Part shown: positions 34,998 to 46,029 of the stretch, in pieces
How positions within the stretch are numbered: the stretch's first letter is position 1
How the letters are laid out: the number at the start of each line of letters is the position of its first letter
Origin: Trichobilharzia szidati
Lineage: Eukaryota; Platyhelminthes; Trematoda; Strigeidida; Schistosomatidae
Length of the DNA stretch: 64,000 bases
NCBI GenBank assembly: GCA_944472155.2
Contig: OX235272.1
Location: 90,154,020-90,218,019 of the forward strand
Reading direction: 5' to 3'
The notes under the pieces: model-generated
Databases searched by the model: none
Seen by the model: the letters and a program-made list of their open reading frames with translations, nothing else
What the model was told of the DNA's origin: nothing
Position numbers and translations under genes: made by a program

Positions 34998-35660
34998 TTA
35001 TAACAGCTTTTTAATTGTCAATCATAATTTTCTTTTATTTAAAACAAAAAATACAAATATTAATCATGGGTAATATTAATATTCATTCTCTCATATATAT
35101 ACACACATACACTTTGTGACATCTATAATAATAATAATTTATCTCATTCATACGAGAATACTGTCTCATCTCGCCTATCTTCCGTTCATACGTAATTATT
35201 TTGCATCCATTCCAATTGTTATCAGTGTTTTTATTCTCATCTAACGTCGTCGACTACCATCCGGTTTAATCACGGCCGTCTCTGTTCTGTAATCTCTCTC
35301 TGTCTCAATCAATCAATTGCTTTCCTTATCCATCCACAATTTAAACCGGTTTTTCCAATCTTGACACCCACAATTGTGTTGTACTCCTACTATTTCCTTT
35401 CTTCTTCATTCTCGCTCACGCGCACTAATAACCACTTTCCCTTTTTCTCTTCTAATTGTTGTCTTCATATATCGTTGTTGTGTCACTTTGTATGTGTGTG
35501 TGTGCGTGCGTGCGTGTGATATTCTCATTCTCTGGAGGAAATTTTTTTATCTCATATATAGTGATGAGATCATTTCGTTTGTATTCTACACTAATTCGAT
35601 AGTGAGTGTGATATTATGACTTTGTTCAAAAATCTTTTGGCATACTTATGCCACAAATAA
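34998..35660 (+). other. GDI 3' UTR and downstream flank
   Basis: Follows the stop codon. It contains AT-rich sequence, a tgtgtgtgtgcgtgcgtgcg-type microsatellite at 35492-35519 and an aataaa at 35656 that may be a distal poly(A) signal. No long frame is present. Confidence 0.4.
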
Positions 35661-36498
35661 AACAAAATGTGTTGTTTGTTCTAATAAAAGGTTGAATATT
35701 CGGCTATCCTAGCTTGACGTTTCGATCGATAGCAGTTGCTACCTTGACACGTGATGGTTGGACTTGCTTATCAAAATGAACCAAGGAGCTAAACCGGATG
35801 GGACTAGTGTTCCTGCAGGTCCTACCAAGCCATGAAGGTCGTTTGGATGACGATAGTGTACGTCGTTTACACTACAACGTTGGGGGATCTGTGGGCGAAG
35901 TCGTAATGCTTGCGAAAAGGGATGTAACAGCAGCAAGGTGTTTCCCTCAGATGACCAGTTATGCTGCCTCTCCGATCCGGGGAGAAGAGGTTAAAAAAAG
36001 TCGGTCTCGAAAATTGTACATCCCGACTTATCTTGTGACTGTCGTCCATAGCCGACGGTAAGATCTTAGTACGGATGCAATTCCAAAATCTACTTCGAAC
36101 AGGCCGTGTGTAACCGACGTCAAGCAGATGTCCCTCAGACTCTACGGTCACACATCACTGATACTCATTCTGTTTCAGATACCCCAAGAAGAAGCCAACC
36201 TCCGTAGTATGGGCAGTCGGGAAGTAACCACCACTTACAACCCACTTCCATAAGCTTAAAGTATATGTGCTGTGTATGCTCAAAAATCAGTAAGAGCAAC
36301 TAGTTAGTTATTGCTGCTGTATTGACTATCTGGATTAACCTAAAAGCCTAGGTTTTGCCTTTATCTCGTCAAGTTTGTTTAGATCTGTGTAATTTAGCAG
36401 TCACAATTGTAACTTTCTGGCTGCATGAAGAACGCACCTACTCAAGGAATATATTATTGAAATAGGTGACCTGTTACAGAATCCAACTATATACAATA
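35661..36498. other. Unassigned, GC-richer segment
   Basis: 35740-36240 is richer in GC than its surroundings and open in several frames on both strands, without motifs I recognise. It starts next to gacgtttcgatcg, similar to the gacgtttcgagc of PLE-A tails. It may be part of an uncharacterised repeat. Confidence 0.3.
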
Positions 36499-36850
36499 TT
36501 GGATGGAGGATTTCATCACGAGCTGACATCAGTTAGAGAACCACTGGAAGTACTGGACAGTCGTTTCGTCCTAGTTTGGGACTCCTCATCAGTACGCACC
36601 CACCGGGGGTTCGAACCCAGGACCTTCTGGTGACAAGGCGAGCTCGTAGACCACTGAGCCACTGGGACCCGATCTAATTGCCCATCAGATCTAACTTCTG
36701 CCAATTCACGACATAGTGTGACCATTTCGGAATGTCTTCTTCGATAAGTTACTGCCTCATCTTCAACCTGCTGTACCTTACTGGTCACGGCTTCCTACTA
36801 GAACCCCAGGTTAACTGCCTGAATAGGGCCAGTCGCTAGTGAGCATCATA
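36499..36850 (-). repeat. SINE-H copy with near-complete hammerhead
   Basis: Minus strand: head about 36845-36670, tRNA-like part (gtggctcagtggtctacgag then gggttcgaacccc), hammerhead 36595-36550 and the tail gttctctaactgatgtcagc. The clearest copy in the window for both Pol III boxes. Confidence 0.8.
36550..36595 (-). ncRNA. Hammerhead ribozyme motif with C3 mutation
   Basis: Minus strand: gtactg, atgagga, gtcc/ggac, gaaa, stem III acg..tgt, cleavage triplet gtc, then cagtac. Stem I (GUACUG with CAGUAC) pairs perfectly over six bases, and stem II is GUCC/GGAC. The catalytic core CUGANGA reads AUGAGGA, so C3 is A. The fold should form but cleavage is expected to be poor. Confidence 0.7.
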
Positions 36851-36966
36851 TTAATTTTCAAGTATTGGTTCTGTTTGGATTTTGTTTGATTGGATGGAGT
36901 ATGTCAGCTCATGATGAAATCCTCCATACAATCAAACAAAATCCCTACAAAACCAATACTTGAAAA
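36851..36966. repeat. Palindrome of two SINE-H tails
   Basis: ttttcaagtattggtt (left) and its complement aaccaatacttgaaaa (right) bound arms of about 48 bases around a centre with tcagctcatgatgaaat. It joins a minus tail and a plus tail just beyond the head of the SINE at 36.5 kb. Confidence 0.75.
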
Positions 36967-37079
36967 TTAAATACAATATTGTTTGATATTTTAACTAAGA
37001 GACTTTTCATTTAATTGTTACTTTCTGGCTAATATGTGTCAGATTGTATTTCATCAAGTGGACGATAAAGATGCTGTCG

Positions 37080-37860
37080 TTAAAATTAGCTAATAAAACT
37101 GATATAAGGATAAAACTTGGGCATTATTGTGGAGTATAACTCCATTATTTTATTTATTTATTTTTGATTACATCTTGATTCCACACCGTAATTTTTGGTA
37201 CAGGTATGGAATTTTCAGCATGTGATATCGGTAGCCCAAATTTTGCAGGCCGACCATAGATATCAGGTGTGCGTCGGCAGGGGATCGAACCCTGGACCAT
37301 GTGCATGGTCGGCGAGAGTCCTAACCACTGCCACCGACGCACATTACGGATAAAATGTTATTTTGATAAAATCCTACAGTGTTATACAGTAATATTTATT
37401 GATGACCACCTTTCGAGCACAATTTATTGCTGCTCATAATCATATCAAGGCAATACTCACATAGCTTTCTTGCTTCATGAGTAAAAATTGATGATTAGAC
37501 ATTTGAATAAAATCAATATAAAATAAAGTACATTCAGAAATAATATTAGTGTTATCAATAAAATACAATACGATGGGAAATAAGATGTTTTGTCAGTAAA
37601 ATAACTTGTTATAATGTGAATTGAAATACATTCTAACATTTAATTCAATTTTAGATTTTCCCATCGATTGATTGGACTGAAGTGTTCGGTCTCACCACCA
37701 ATTACATTCTAACATTATTTATTATCCTCTGATTTGACTGGTGGCAATAATATCTTCCATATCTCTAGTATTATTTGCGTTGAGTCACTTCTATTGCATG
37801 TGTTGGGTGTATTTACCATGTTCACTCTAGAAAGTATTAACTTGACAAAAGATCACATTT
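37080..37860 (-). pseudogene. PLE-A 3' end interrupted by a SINE
   Basis: The left part (gataaaacttgggcatt at 37101, then tataactccattat) and right part (ttttgataaaatcctacag, ttattgatga, tttcgagcacaatttattgc) are the PLE-A 3' tail, continuous with 60180-60300. SINE-T (37150-37345) splits it. To the right lie decayed words of the GIY-YIG C-terminus (tattgcatgtgttgggtgta, about 37791), with a small foreign piece near 37655-37720. No open frame is left. Confidence 0.65.
37150..37345 (-). repeat. SINE-T copy inserted in a PLE-A tail
   Basis: The same body as the 21.1 and 32.0 kb copies, with B box gggttcgatcccc and A-box-like gtggcagtggttaggac on the minus strand. PLE sequence resumes after it; cattat (left) and cattac (right) may be a short target duplication. 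Confidence 0.8.
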
Positions 37861-37984
37861 CAATATTAAGCGTAATTTCCAACACTTCTTTTTAAGGTAA
37901 CTAAGAAAGACATGTCCACAGAAGGTGGTAGGCCTATTGGATGTGTCAGTTATTCGGATAAGTATAGCTCATGTGAATAATCCT

Positions 37985-38220
37985 TATCCAGACATTAATG
38001 ACAACAAAACACGTAGTTCAGCGATTTCATTTTCTTTAGCTGTAGAGTCGCATTTATATACAATTTTCTCATGAATAAGGGCATTAACAGAAGTGATGAG
38101 TCATTATAATCATAGTTGTTAATATTAGTTAGTAAATAAGGGGAGTTGAGTAAGTGTATTAGAGTTACGTCATAAGATGAATAGTTTAATGAGTGAGTTA
38201 TGAATAGCATGCACATAGAA
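37985..38220 (+). repeat. Single arm of the 62.6 kb fold-back family
   Basis: gacattaatgacaacaaaac through tttctttagctgtagagtcg resembles the arm at 62656 onward (ggcattaatgaaagcaaaac through tttcttagctgtacaatcg). Only one arm is seen, and similarity fades after about 100 bases. Confidence 0.5.
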
Positions 38221-38492
38221 ACGAAGGAAAATACGGGATTGTGTAATATTTCTAAAGAAAAACAAGCAAATAAAAATCAAGTCAGTGGAAATCAACACGG
38301 TTGTTACCATGATAGTAGAAGTGGCAGAATAATTTTTTTCGTATGTATAACTGGTTTTTCCAACTGAATGGATAAGGCTTCAGCAATGCGACGAAGGCGT
38401 ACGGCACTGGACAGGTTATTCTTTACTTTGAAGGAGGCGTCTTTTTGAGATGGAATAGCCAGTGTCGACAAGGTGATCGATTACATCATTCC

Positions 38493-39290
38493 TCACAGAG
38501 CCACTACTGTCTTTCTACAACCATATGGGACAGTGTTCTCGAACCCTTCTAGACAAGATACGCGTCGAACGACCAATGTCTGTCTGGATTCAACATAGAA
38601 CTTGGCACCGAAAAAGTGCAGCAGTTCGAGTTGCCACGTTCCAAATAGCACACAGAGGTAGACAAGAAGATGAGTGAAGAGAATCAATAGAGTTTTGACA
38701 AGTATAAGACTGAAACAGAATGAGTAATGGTAGAAAGGAATATGAAAGGTTAAAGAGACTGAATACATCTGCGTAAGCCATTGACAACGATTTTGAGCCA
38801 TGTCACCTATTGTCTCCAGCCATTGATTCTTAGAGTCCCGAGGGCCCCAACCCGGAAGTCTGCATCTCCCTACCTGACTCAGTTTAACTGTCAGGGATTT
38901 CATGGATTGATGAGGCCATGTTTTTGTTTGGCCACCACTTACTCTTTTCCAACCTGCACCTTTATCAGCTAGTAATGCCCGTTGGGGGAGGCGATGGTTA
39001 GGTATGCGCAGCACGTGACCTAGCCATCTCAATCTATGTAACTTTATAGCCTCTTCGATTGATTTTCCCTCTTTGCCCAACACTCTGCGCCTAACGTCAA
39101 CATTACTTACCTTATTATGCCACATAACGTGAGAAAGAGATCGTAGACATCTATGATCAAAAACAGTCAACCTTTTCATATCTTCAACTCGTATTGGCCG
39201 TGTTTCAGAGCCATAGAGAAGGACGGAGCGAAATGCTGAGCAGTACACACGTCCCTTGGTTGATAGCCAACCAATCTACCTGGCGCTATA
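38493..39290 (-). pseudogene. LINE-B 3' end copy
   Basis: Minus frame 39248-38493 (251 residues) reads L-L-Y-G-S-E-T-R-P, then [18 protein letters not shown] and G-W-G-P-R-D-S-K-N-Q-W, the typical LINE connector after the RT. The remaining residues run into 3' UTR and beyond. The same region exists in broken form at 25.0-24.3 kb. The copy is 5'-truncated at about 39290; the long frame is a remnant, not a host gene. Confidence 0.75.
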
Positions 39291-39985
39291 ACAACAGATG
39301 AAGTGACATGTGTACATGGAAGTGGTCAGATGCGATATATTGTCCTTAAGACTTCTGCGTACCAATGGACGACTGGAGAACACTACCCTCAGCGTTACTT
39401 AGAAGAATGTTTTTCTCAAAGGTGATGGAATTCTTCTCAGGTTAAGTTTTCCTTGAAATCCAAGTTCATATGAAGTTTTTGTTGGAACAAGTAATGTTTC
39501 GTTCCTCTTCTGAATGCAATTCCTCCAGGAACTGCGTTGCTATTTTCGAATTAACCCAATCAAGGATTCATAATTAATCCAATCAGCGCTACTCACCTAT
39601 TGATGGATGTGTAATCAGATCGGTGTATGTAACTAGAAGTTATTAGCAAGGCGACTGTAACACCTTATTGAATCTAATAAACTGAGGGAATTGCGAGGAA
39701 AGTGATTTTGATTATGTACTGCTATCAGTTGAAAATAAATATTGAAAGCCAGCGAGTGCTATATATATATCTATTGTCCTCATTCGGAACTTGTCAGTTC
39801 GTGCTATTGTACATTCCCTGAGAATCCTTAAATTCTGTCTTTTCGTCACTTACTTAGGTAATGATTGGAGACGGTTCGTTAATACACCATTTATTATCAT
39901 TGTCATCACCAAAGTTCTCAAATGACAGTCTTCCTAAGCATGATTTTATTCTTCCAAAGAGAAGAAACAGTTACATCTAAATGAC
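39291..39985. other. No gene recognised
   Basis: No frames or repeats I can assign. Confidence 0.3.
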
Positions 39986-39994
39986 GTACGGTTA

Positions 39995-40306
39995 ACAATA
40001 TTGGTGGTACTGATAAGATTTATCAGTAGTATATTTGTAAAGAGACGTTCATCGGCATAAAAACATCAGATAGTAGGGAGATAGATTTGATGTCAGGGAA
40101 AGCAAATGATACAGTGTTTGGGGAGATACATGGGAAACGTGAAAGGAACACAATATGAAGTGAGGCCAGAAGTACCACAACACGCAAGATCTGTGCAAAT
40201 GGTGCGTTGAAGATACATAAGGTGTACATAATTTGGCTATATAGAGATACCAAATTCTAAATAAACATTCCTTTACCAAGTCTCTCGTCTTCTACCGTTA
40301 CAGTAT
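39995..40306 (+). repeat. Probable solo LTR (type 2)
   Basis: Ends aataaacattcctttaccaa then tcttctaccgttaca. Together with the inverted copy at 54090-54370 it shows an LTR-like layout: AATAAA near the end and a terminal ...GTTACA. The 5' limit is uncertain (near tggtggtactgataag, 40003) and no clear target duplication is seen. Confidence 0.5.
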
Positions 40307-40432
40307 AACCGTCTTTTCGACAATAATAACCAAGTGTGTGTTGACTAACAAACATTTCACTACCTTCTTCGGAGTGGTTGTCTGAACAAAAGATATGTAA
40401 AGTATGTTAATTCCATCTAAGATTAGTATTTA

Positions 40433-41394
40433 GATTAATACTATCGCCAATGATTTTCCTGATTGCAGTAGACTGGATAATGCGACAAACAGCGGGCAAT
40501 GAGGAAACAGGCATAAAATGAACTCACACAAAAAACTTGGAGGATCTGGACTTCGCCGATGATATATGTCTGATTTCCCACAAACTGGAAGATATGCAAG
40601 CGAAAAGCAACAAGTTGGCAAGAAGAAGCATCAAAGATAGGACTTCTTCAGGTGAACATAGAGAAAACAGAGGTGATGAAGATTCCTGGGAAACACCACC
40701 AACAGCAACAACAGACAACAATCAGCATAAATGGGAGGAACCTGAAAGAAACAACCTCTTTTACCTACCTACCTGGGAAGCATCGTTTCAACTACAGGCG
40801 GACAGTACTGACGAGGATATCAAAGCAAGAATCGGAAAAGAAAGACAAGCTTTCACTACTCTCAAGTCTGTGTGGAGGTCAACAGCACTCAGCATCAAAA
40901 ATAAGATCCGGATTTTCAACTCCAATGTGAATCAGTCAGTGCTACTATACGGATCAGAGACTTGCACTGCGCGTCATAAAGAGCATCTCAAACAAACTAC
41001 AAACCTTCATCAACAGTTGTCTTCGCTCAATACTCAAGATCAGATGGCCGGTCAGAAAAGATCAGCAACAGAGATCTCTGGGAGCGAACCAACTCAGCAG
41101 GAACCGATTGTGAAACAAATAGGCAGGAAGAAATGGAGATGGATTGGCCATACTCTGAGGAAACCATCAAGTGACATCACTAGACAAGCCATTACTCGAG
41201 TGGAACCCAAAAGGGAAGCGGCGAGTTGGTCGTCAGTGCAAGGGTGACATGGAGGAGGTCATGTGAAGAGGAGATGAAAACGTGTGGGCAGACTTGGAGC
41301 CAGGTGAAGACTCTAGCAGAGAACCGAACGCAATGGAGACGCACGGCTGAAGCCCTATGTTCCTCTAGGAATTAAAGGAAACAATAATAATAAT
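40433..41394 (+). pseudogene. 5'-truncated RTE copy with target duplication
   Basis: Starts within the RT palm (L-I-A-V-D-W-I-M-R) and reads E-D-L-D-F-A-D-D-I-C-L-I-S-H-K-L-E-D-M (40537 on). The connector continues with V-L-L-Y-G-S-E-T-C, then R-K-K-W-R-W-I-G-H-T-L-R-K and an AAT-rich tail after gaagccctatgttcctct. The frame shifts at about 41247. It is flanked by aagattagtattta at 40419-40432 and 41395-41408, a perfect 14-base target-site duplication. Low divergence suggests fairly recent insertion. Confidence 0.85.
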
Positions 41395-41559
41395 AAGATT
41401 AGTATTTATATTTGGTTCAAATAGTGTTGATTACTAAGACTATAAACAGTTGTGATACAGACACTTGGAGATAACAAACCAGAGAGACGATGAACTGTTA
41501 TTTAGCAACACAAGTATTCATCAAAGAAACCCATTCCAACGAATTTATTATGAGGAGTT

Positions 41560-41735
41560 AGTTTGTATGGACTTGATTTTTTTCAAGTTTCATCTTGGAT
41601 TGATATCAGTTAGAGAACCATTGAAAACAAGGGAGTACTGGACAGCTGCTTCGTCCTAGTTTCGGACTTTTCATCAGTAAGAACCTAGCGGGGTTCAAAC
41701 GCAGAACCTTTCGGCTACAAGGAAGTTGAATCACA
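41560..41735 (-). repeat. SINE-H 3' half
   Basis: Minus strand: B box region ggttctgcgtttgaacccc, decayed hammerhead (atgaaaagtccgaaactagg, GAAG instead of GAAA) and the tail gttctctaactgatatca. The tRNA A box is lost. Confidence 0.65.
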
Positions 41736-42087
41736 GCCTTTTGTATCCATGTTTAGATTTCGTCAGCAATCAGCCCTCTGAGGCAGCTTCTCAAATAAAT
41801 TAATTGGTCAAAACGCTGGTGGTAAATAATTCCCCACCCTCCAAATTATCAGCTTGCAGCATTCATCAATCAAAATTGAATGCTGGCATCCACTGTTTAA
41901 GTCAACTAGTTGAACTGAAGGTACACAGTCAAGCATCCACACCATTTGATATCGGGTCGTGTTACATTCGGTTGTTCATGCATTCACGTTAGTTGTTTAA
42001 TCAGACGTCATTTCCCCTTTCTTATTCCGAAATATATTTTGTATTTTGAATGATCATTTTGTTGCTCTGTGGTTTGGCTTCTAACAG
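41736..42087. other. No repeat recognised
   Basis: May be intron sequence ahead of the candidate exon at 42088; it ends with a pyrimidine-poor but usable acceptor, ttctaacag. Confidence 0.3.
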
Positions 42088-42252
42088 TTCTCTGGTCATA
42101 TTGGACAAGTACGTTTGAGGTTGGGGGATTTATAGACGCATTACAATACAATTGTACTTCGCCCGCTCATCCACATCCTTCATCTCCCAAAGCTACCGCA
42201 CAAGAATACTTACTAACAAAAGTCAGTCGTTTTGGTTCCACAAATCCTGAAG
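42088..42252 (+). CDS. Candidate coding exon of an unknown gene
   Basis: Bounded by an AG acceptor (gcttctaacag) and a good donor (gaag then gtaaat). It is 165 bases long and open in only one of three frames, giving 54 codons such as W-S-Y-W-T-S-T-F-E-V-G-G-F-I-D-A-L-Q-Y-N. Both ends are in phase 1, so it could be a cassette. It does not resemble the repeats around it. No neighbouring exon was found, so the evidence is thin. Confidence 0.35.
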
Positions 42253-42445
42253 GTAAATAATGGGATCCAGTGTTGACCTGTATACACTGTACAAAGTTAT
42301 CCGAATTCAAACGGTTTGCTTAAATTGAATGACTAATAGTACCGATGGTACTGTTAACTCTCAGAAAACAGATTTTCACATTAGACTTATGGTTAGTTAA
42401 CTGTGAAAATTATCCCACTATATGCATCAGTTAGATATTCAGAAT

Positions 42446-42858
42446 TCATAAAGAGCATCTCAAACAAACTACAGACCTTCATTAACAGTTGTCTTTGCTC
42501 AATACTCAAGATCAGATGGCCGGCCAGAAAAGATCAGCAACAGGGATCTCTGAGAGTAAACCAAACAAGAACCAATTGTGAAACAAATAGGCAGGAAGAA
42601 ATGGAGATGGATTGGTCATACTCTCAGGAAACCATTAAGTGACATAACTAGACAAGCCCTTGAGTGGAACCCGAAAGGGAAGCGGCGAGTTGGTCGTCAG
42701 TGTAAGGGTGACATGGAGGAGGTCATGTGAAGAGGAGATGAAAACGTGTGGGCAGACATGGAGCCAGGTGAAAACTCTAGCAGAGAACCGAACGCAATGG
42801 AGACGCATGACTGAAGCCCTATGTTCCTGTAGGAATTAAAGGAAACAATAATAATAAT
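42446..42858 (+). pseudogene. Short 5'-truncated RTE copy with target duplication
   Basis: Nearly the same sequence as 40977-41390 (from ataaagagcatctcaaacaa to the AAT tail), with a few changes. It covers only the last part of the connector and the 3' UTR. It is flanked by agatattcagaat at 42433-42445 and 42859-42871, a 13-base target duplication. Confidence 0.85.
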
Positions 42859-43219
42859 AGATATTCAGAATCGATAATTTGACACATTGCTAACTATTGT
42901 CACTCTAACCACTTCATGCTAAATGAAGTAGGAAAGTATACTGGACTATAACAATGACACAGCAATTAAAGGGGTTGGACATCTAGTTCGCAAAATGAAC
43001 CATTCAGAATTTACTTTGTGCTAAATGTACCCAACCAGCACAAAAACCAATCGATTTTATCCTTTTTAAAACACCTATTATCTTGGACCAGAATTATATC
43101 TTAACATATTGTATATTCTCTGTTTTGTGATACATACTTCCAACTTTCCTGTGCGAATACACTTGTACTATTTGTCCATTAATTAAACTGCCAGAAAGAA
43201 TCACCTAGGAATTCTATGA

Positions 43220-44270
43220 CGTTAGTGATAGACAAACAACATATTTGAAGACATCAAATTCACAAGAGAAAAAGAATTAGATTTTTAAAAATCCCATTTT
43301 TAGATGTCTTAATCAGGAGAACTAACACGGGAAATTTAGAAACACAAGTATTTAGAAAATCAACGCACACAGACCAAATACTCAAATATAGTAGTAATAA
43401 CCCAATTACCCACAAAAGAAACTGTGTGCAGACATTGTTTAAAAGAGTTCAAACACACTGTAGAACTCCGGTGTTGAAGAGAATGGAGGAAAAATACCTG
43501 CTAAACGTCTTCCAAAAGAATGGATATCCTCACGATTTCATCAAAATGTGTTTAAAATCGAGTCAAAACACCAACAAGAAACCATCATCAAAGACTACAA
43601 GAAAATTCATCCTACCATTTATAAAAGATATCTCTGAAATAACAGCTAGAATATTGAAACCGTTTGAAATAGATATAGCACACAAATCAGCCAGCCAGCC
43701 CAATCACTTCATTCGATAATGTGGAGACCGAAAGAGCAAAAAGGAAAAGAAGATAAAATTAATACCATTTAAAAAATAAATTGTATGAACTGTAACAGAC
43801 ATTACATCGTTGGTCAAAGTGGGCATCCCCTTCGAATCAGAATCCAGGAACATAAATTAGCTGTGAAAAGACATAATATATATTCCTGTTTCATATCAAT
43901 GCATATAGATAATTATGGACATCAGTTTGATTAGGATTATGTTAAAATTTTAGACAGAGGAAACACCAAAATTGCCAGGGAATTCCTAGATGCCTGGTAC
44001 TCAAACGAATATGCAATTAACAACAATGTTAATATAGACCAAATCCACTAACTAATAAAAGTAAATCATGTGACGAGAAAGCTTAAAATCCAAATCAATA
44101 AAAATGATCAATACATATGTAAAGATGGTTACCAGGAGACACAATTCTATCATTCATGGAGAATTTAAATGAGCTCATTTCGTGCTAAAACTTGCGCTGA
44201 AGATGTTGTCCAGTAGGACGACGAAAGCTCCACAATTAAACCAACCAGCTCAGAGAACACAACTAATTGA
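43220..44270 (+). pseudogene. PLE-C 3' half
   Basis: Plus strand: end of RT (I-P-F-L-D-V-L-I-R-R, F-R-K-S-T-H-T), then the linker frame 43426-43719 with N-G-Y-P-H-D-F-I-K and [12 protein letters not shown] broken GIY-YIG follows (N-C-M-N-C-N-R-H-Y-I-V-G-Q-S-G-H-P; note the extra Val inside Y-I-G), R-I-Q-E-H-K and Y-G-H-Q-F-D-stop. A hammerhead-like hairpin lies in the tail. Several stops and shifts. Confidence 0.75.
44200..44236 (+). ncRNA. Hammerhead-like hairpin in PLE-C tail
   Basis: ctgaaga, t, gttgtcc, loop agta, ggacgac, gaaa. The core reads CUGAAGA (consensus CUGANGA) and GAAA, with a seven-pair stem II (one G-U) offset by one extra U. Differences from the 33.67 kb copy keep the pairing. 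Stem I and III are not convincing. Confidence 0.5.
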
Positions 44271-45349
44271 CCCATTCCGTTGACGAGATATCATTAATAA
44301 CCGTGAATCAAGACCATGTTGATAGACGATAGAAGCAGCTAAAAAAGCAGTCATCCTGAAAGTGCATGGTTCTTAAAGTGTATTTAAACTTCTGTTAAAT
44401 AAACTGAGTAATGTATTTTGACCTCATAGTCTAAATTCTACTTTCAAGTTTAATGTGTCAGTACTTCAATATTATAATAAATATGAACACCAATGGAGCG
44501 TGAAAAATGTATTAAATTACTACGGCCATATATAAATAAATAAAAATCATTACTAGCAAAGTTAATTCACAGGTCACGGTCGATCAATTTAGTCTGTGTA
44601 AATATTAAGCGGATGACTCATAACTTTAAATATTAGTTTGAGTAATATGATAACATGTAAAGAGATTGAAATTAACCAACATGTTGCTAGGCTATTCACA
44701 AATCACATTGGAATAAATGTGTCCAAATACTAGTTCACTCATAATCTTATGTCTTTTGAATAGCCTAGCAACAAGTCGTTTAAAGTCAGTCATGTAAATG
44801 CACGTTGAAATAATAATTCAGATAGGACTATTAGTGAACTAGAATTCGGTCATATTCTAGTCTCATAATCTACCTAGCAGTCACGAAAAAATCTGATTGG
44901 TCCTCCTAATTAACTTTGTTAGTCTTTGCTATTACTGTGTAACTGGAGAAGACAAAAAACCTGGCAAGGGACTTTTTTATTAGGAAAAATCACCATATTT
45001 ATACATTTTTAACCACATTAAAGGTCAGCTAGATCAGTAGACAATAAACAGTTCTGATTGGATGTCTGTTTTCCGAGAAAGTTGTCCAATGAAATTACTT
45101 CCTAACCACGACGTAAACCAAATAGAGATCTGAGGGATGAACACTTCTACTTCTATAGCCATTAACTTAAAATGGCTGTTTCCTGTCGATCTGCCTCTAT
45201 AAGCTACTGATAAAGCTTGTCAGTAGCACGCGATACAGCTGTTTATTACTATCCTTTTTTAAATATTTCCGAGTAGAAGTTGAGGACCCAGTGGCACAAC
45301 TCCACTTCATTCGGTTCTGTATCATCACTTGTAACTGGCTGCCTGCACG
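44271..45349. other. No gene; small inverted repeat inside
   Basis: AT-rich. Contains a short inverted pair: ttgctaggctattcacaaa (44684) and tttgaatagcctagcaacaa (44755). No frame or known family. Confidence 0.35.
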
Positions 45350-45760
45350 ACTGCCCCTACAAGCTTTCATTCCCTCTTCAAGTGATCTCCACTATATCAT
45401 CCTCGGATGCCTAGTCTGTTGCTTCCCATTCAGATTCTCCTCGAGGACATGGTGTCTCCTCAGTGTGTTAAATCTATCTCCACCTTTTTTTGTCCAGATT
45501 TATTGGGTAATAATTTCTTGACAGGTCCCCTAACTACCAAAGTTCCTTGTTGTTTATTCTTTCCGGCTGGCCATTTAGTCTTAGTCTAGAGTACAAGCCT
45601 GTTAAAAGTGATTTTGGTGGCACACGAGCCAAGTTCCACTTGGTACTAGTTTTGGAGATTCGGGTCTTTGTTTGTGCACTGCGTACTGCAGATCTCCGTA
45701 TCACATTGACTTCAGTTTAATAAACGCCTGTCTTGTTTCAACATACTTATCCCTGCCACC
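45350..45760 (-). pseudogene. Decayed RTE C-terminal fragment
   Basis: Minus strand words of the RTE connector are present (gatcactt..agaggg, tggccagccggaaagaataa). Frames are broken throughout. It lacks the AAT tail. Confidence 0.5.
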
Positions 45761-46029
45761 TGCTGAGTGAGAGAGACGACTTCCTTAGATATCTCCAAGT
45801 TGTTGGGTCAATTATTTTGTTTCTTTTTTATCAGTTCTTTGAAAGTTATTTACTCCATCAGTTTTGTTAAGAAGATAAATTTAGAAGGAGAGGAAAACAG
45901 AATTCTAAAAGTGAAATAGTACTCTTGTGAATATTCAATAACGGGATTTTTATTTTCACATAATATGTTCTTTCTGCAGATGAGTGCTCTACCACTGAGC
46001 TAATATGATAATACCACGTATCAGGTGAT

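Noticed and set aside
35480..35525. GT/GC microsatellite as a regulatory signal
   Set aside because: Simple repeat; nothing suggests function.
36600..36670. tRNA gene on the minus strand
   Set aside because: Part of SINE-H, followed directly by the hammerhead and tail.
38493..39248. 251-codon minus frame as a host gene
   Set aside because: Its residues are the LINE connector found in broken form at 25.0 kb, and it runs into a shared 3' UTR.
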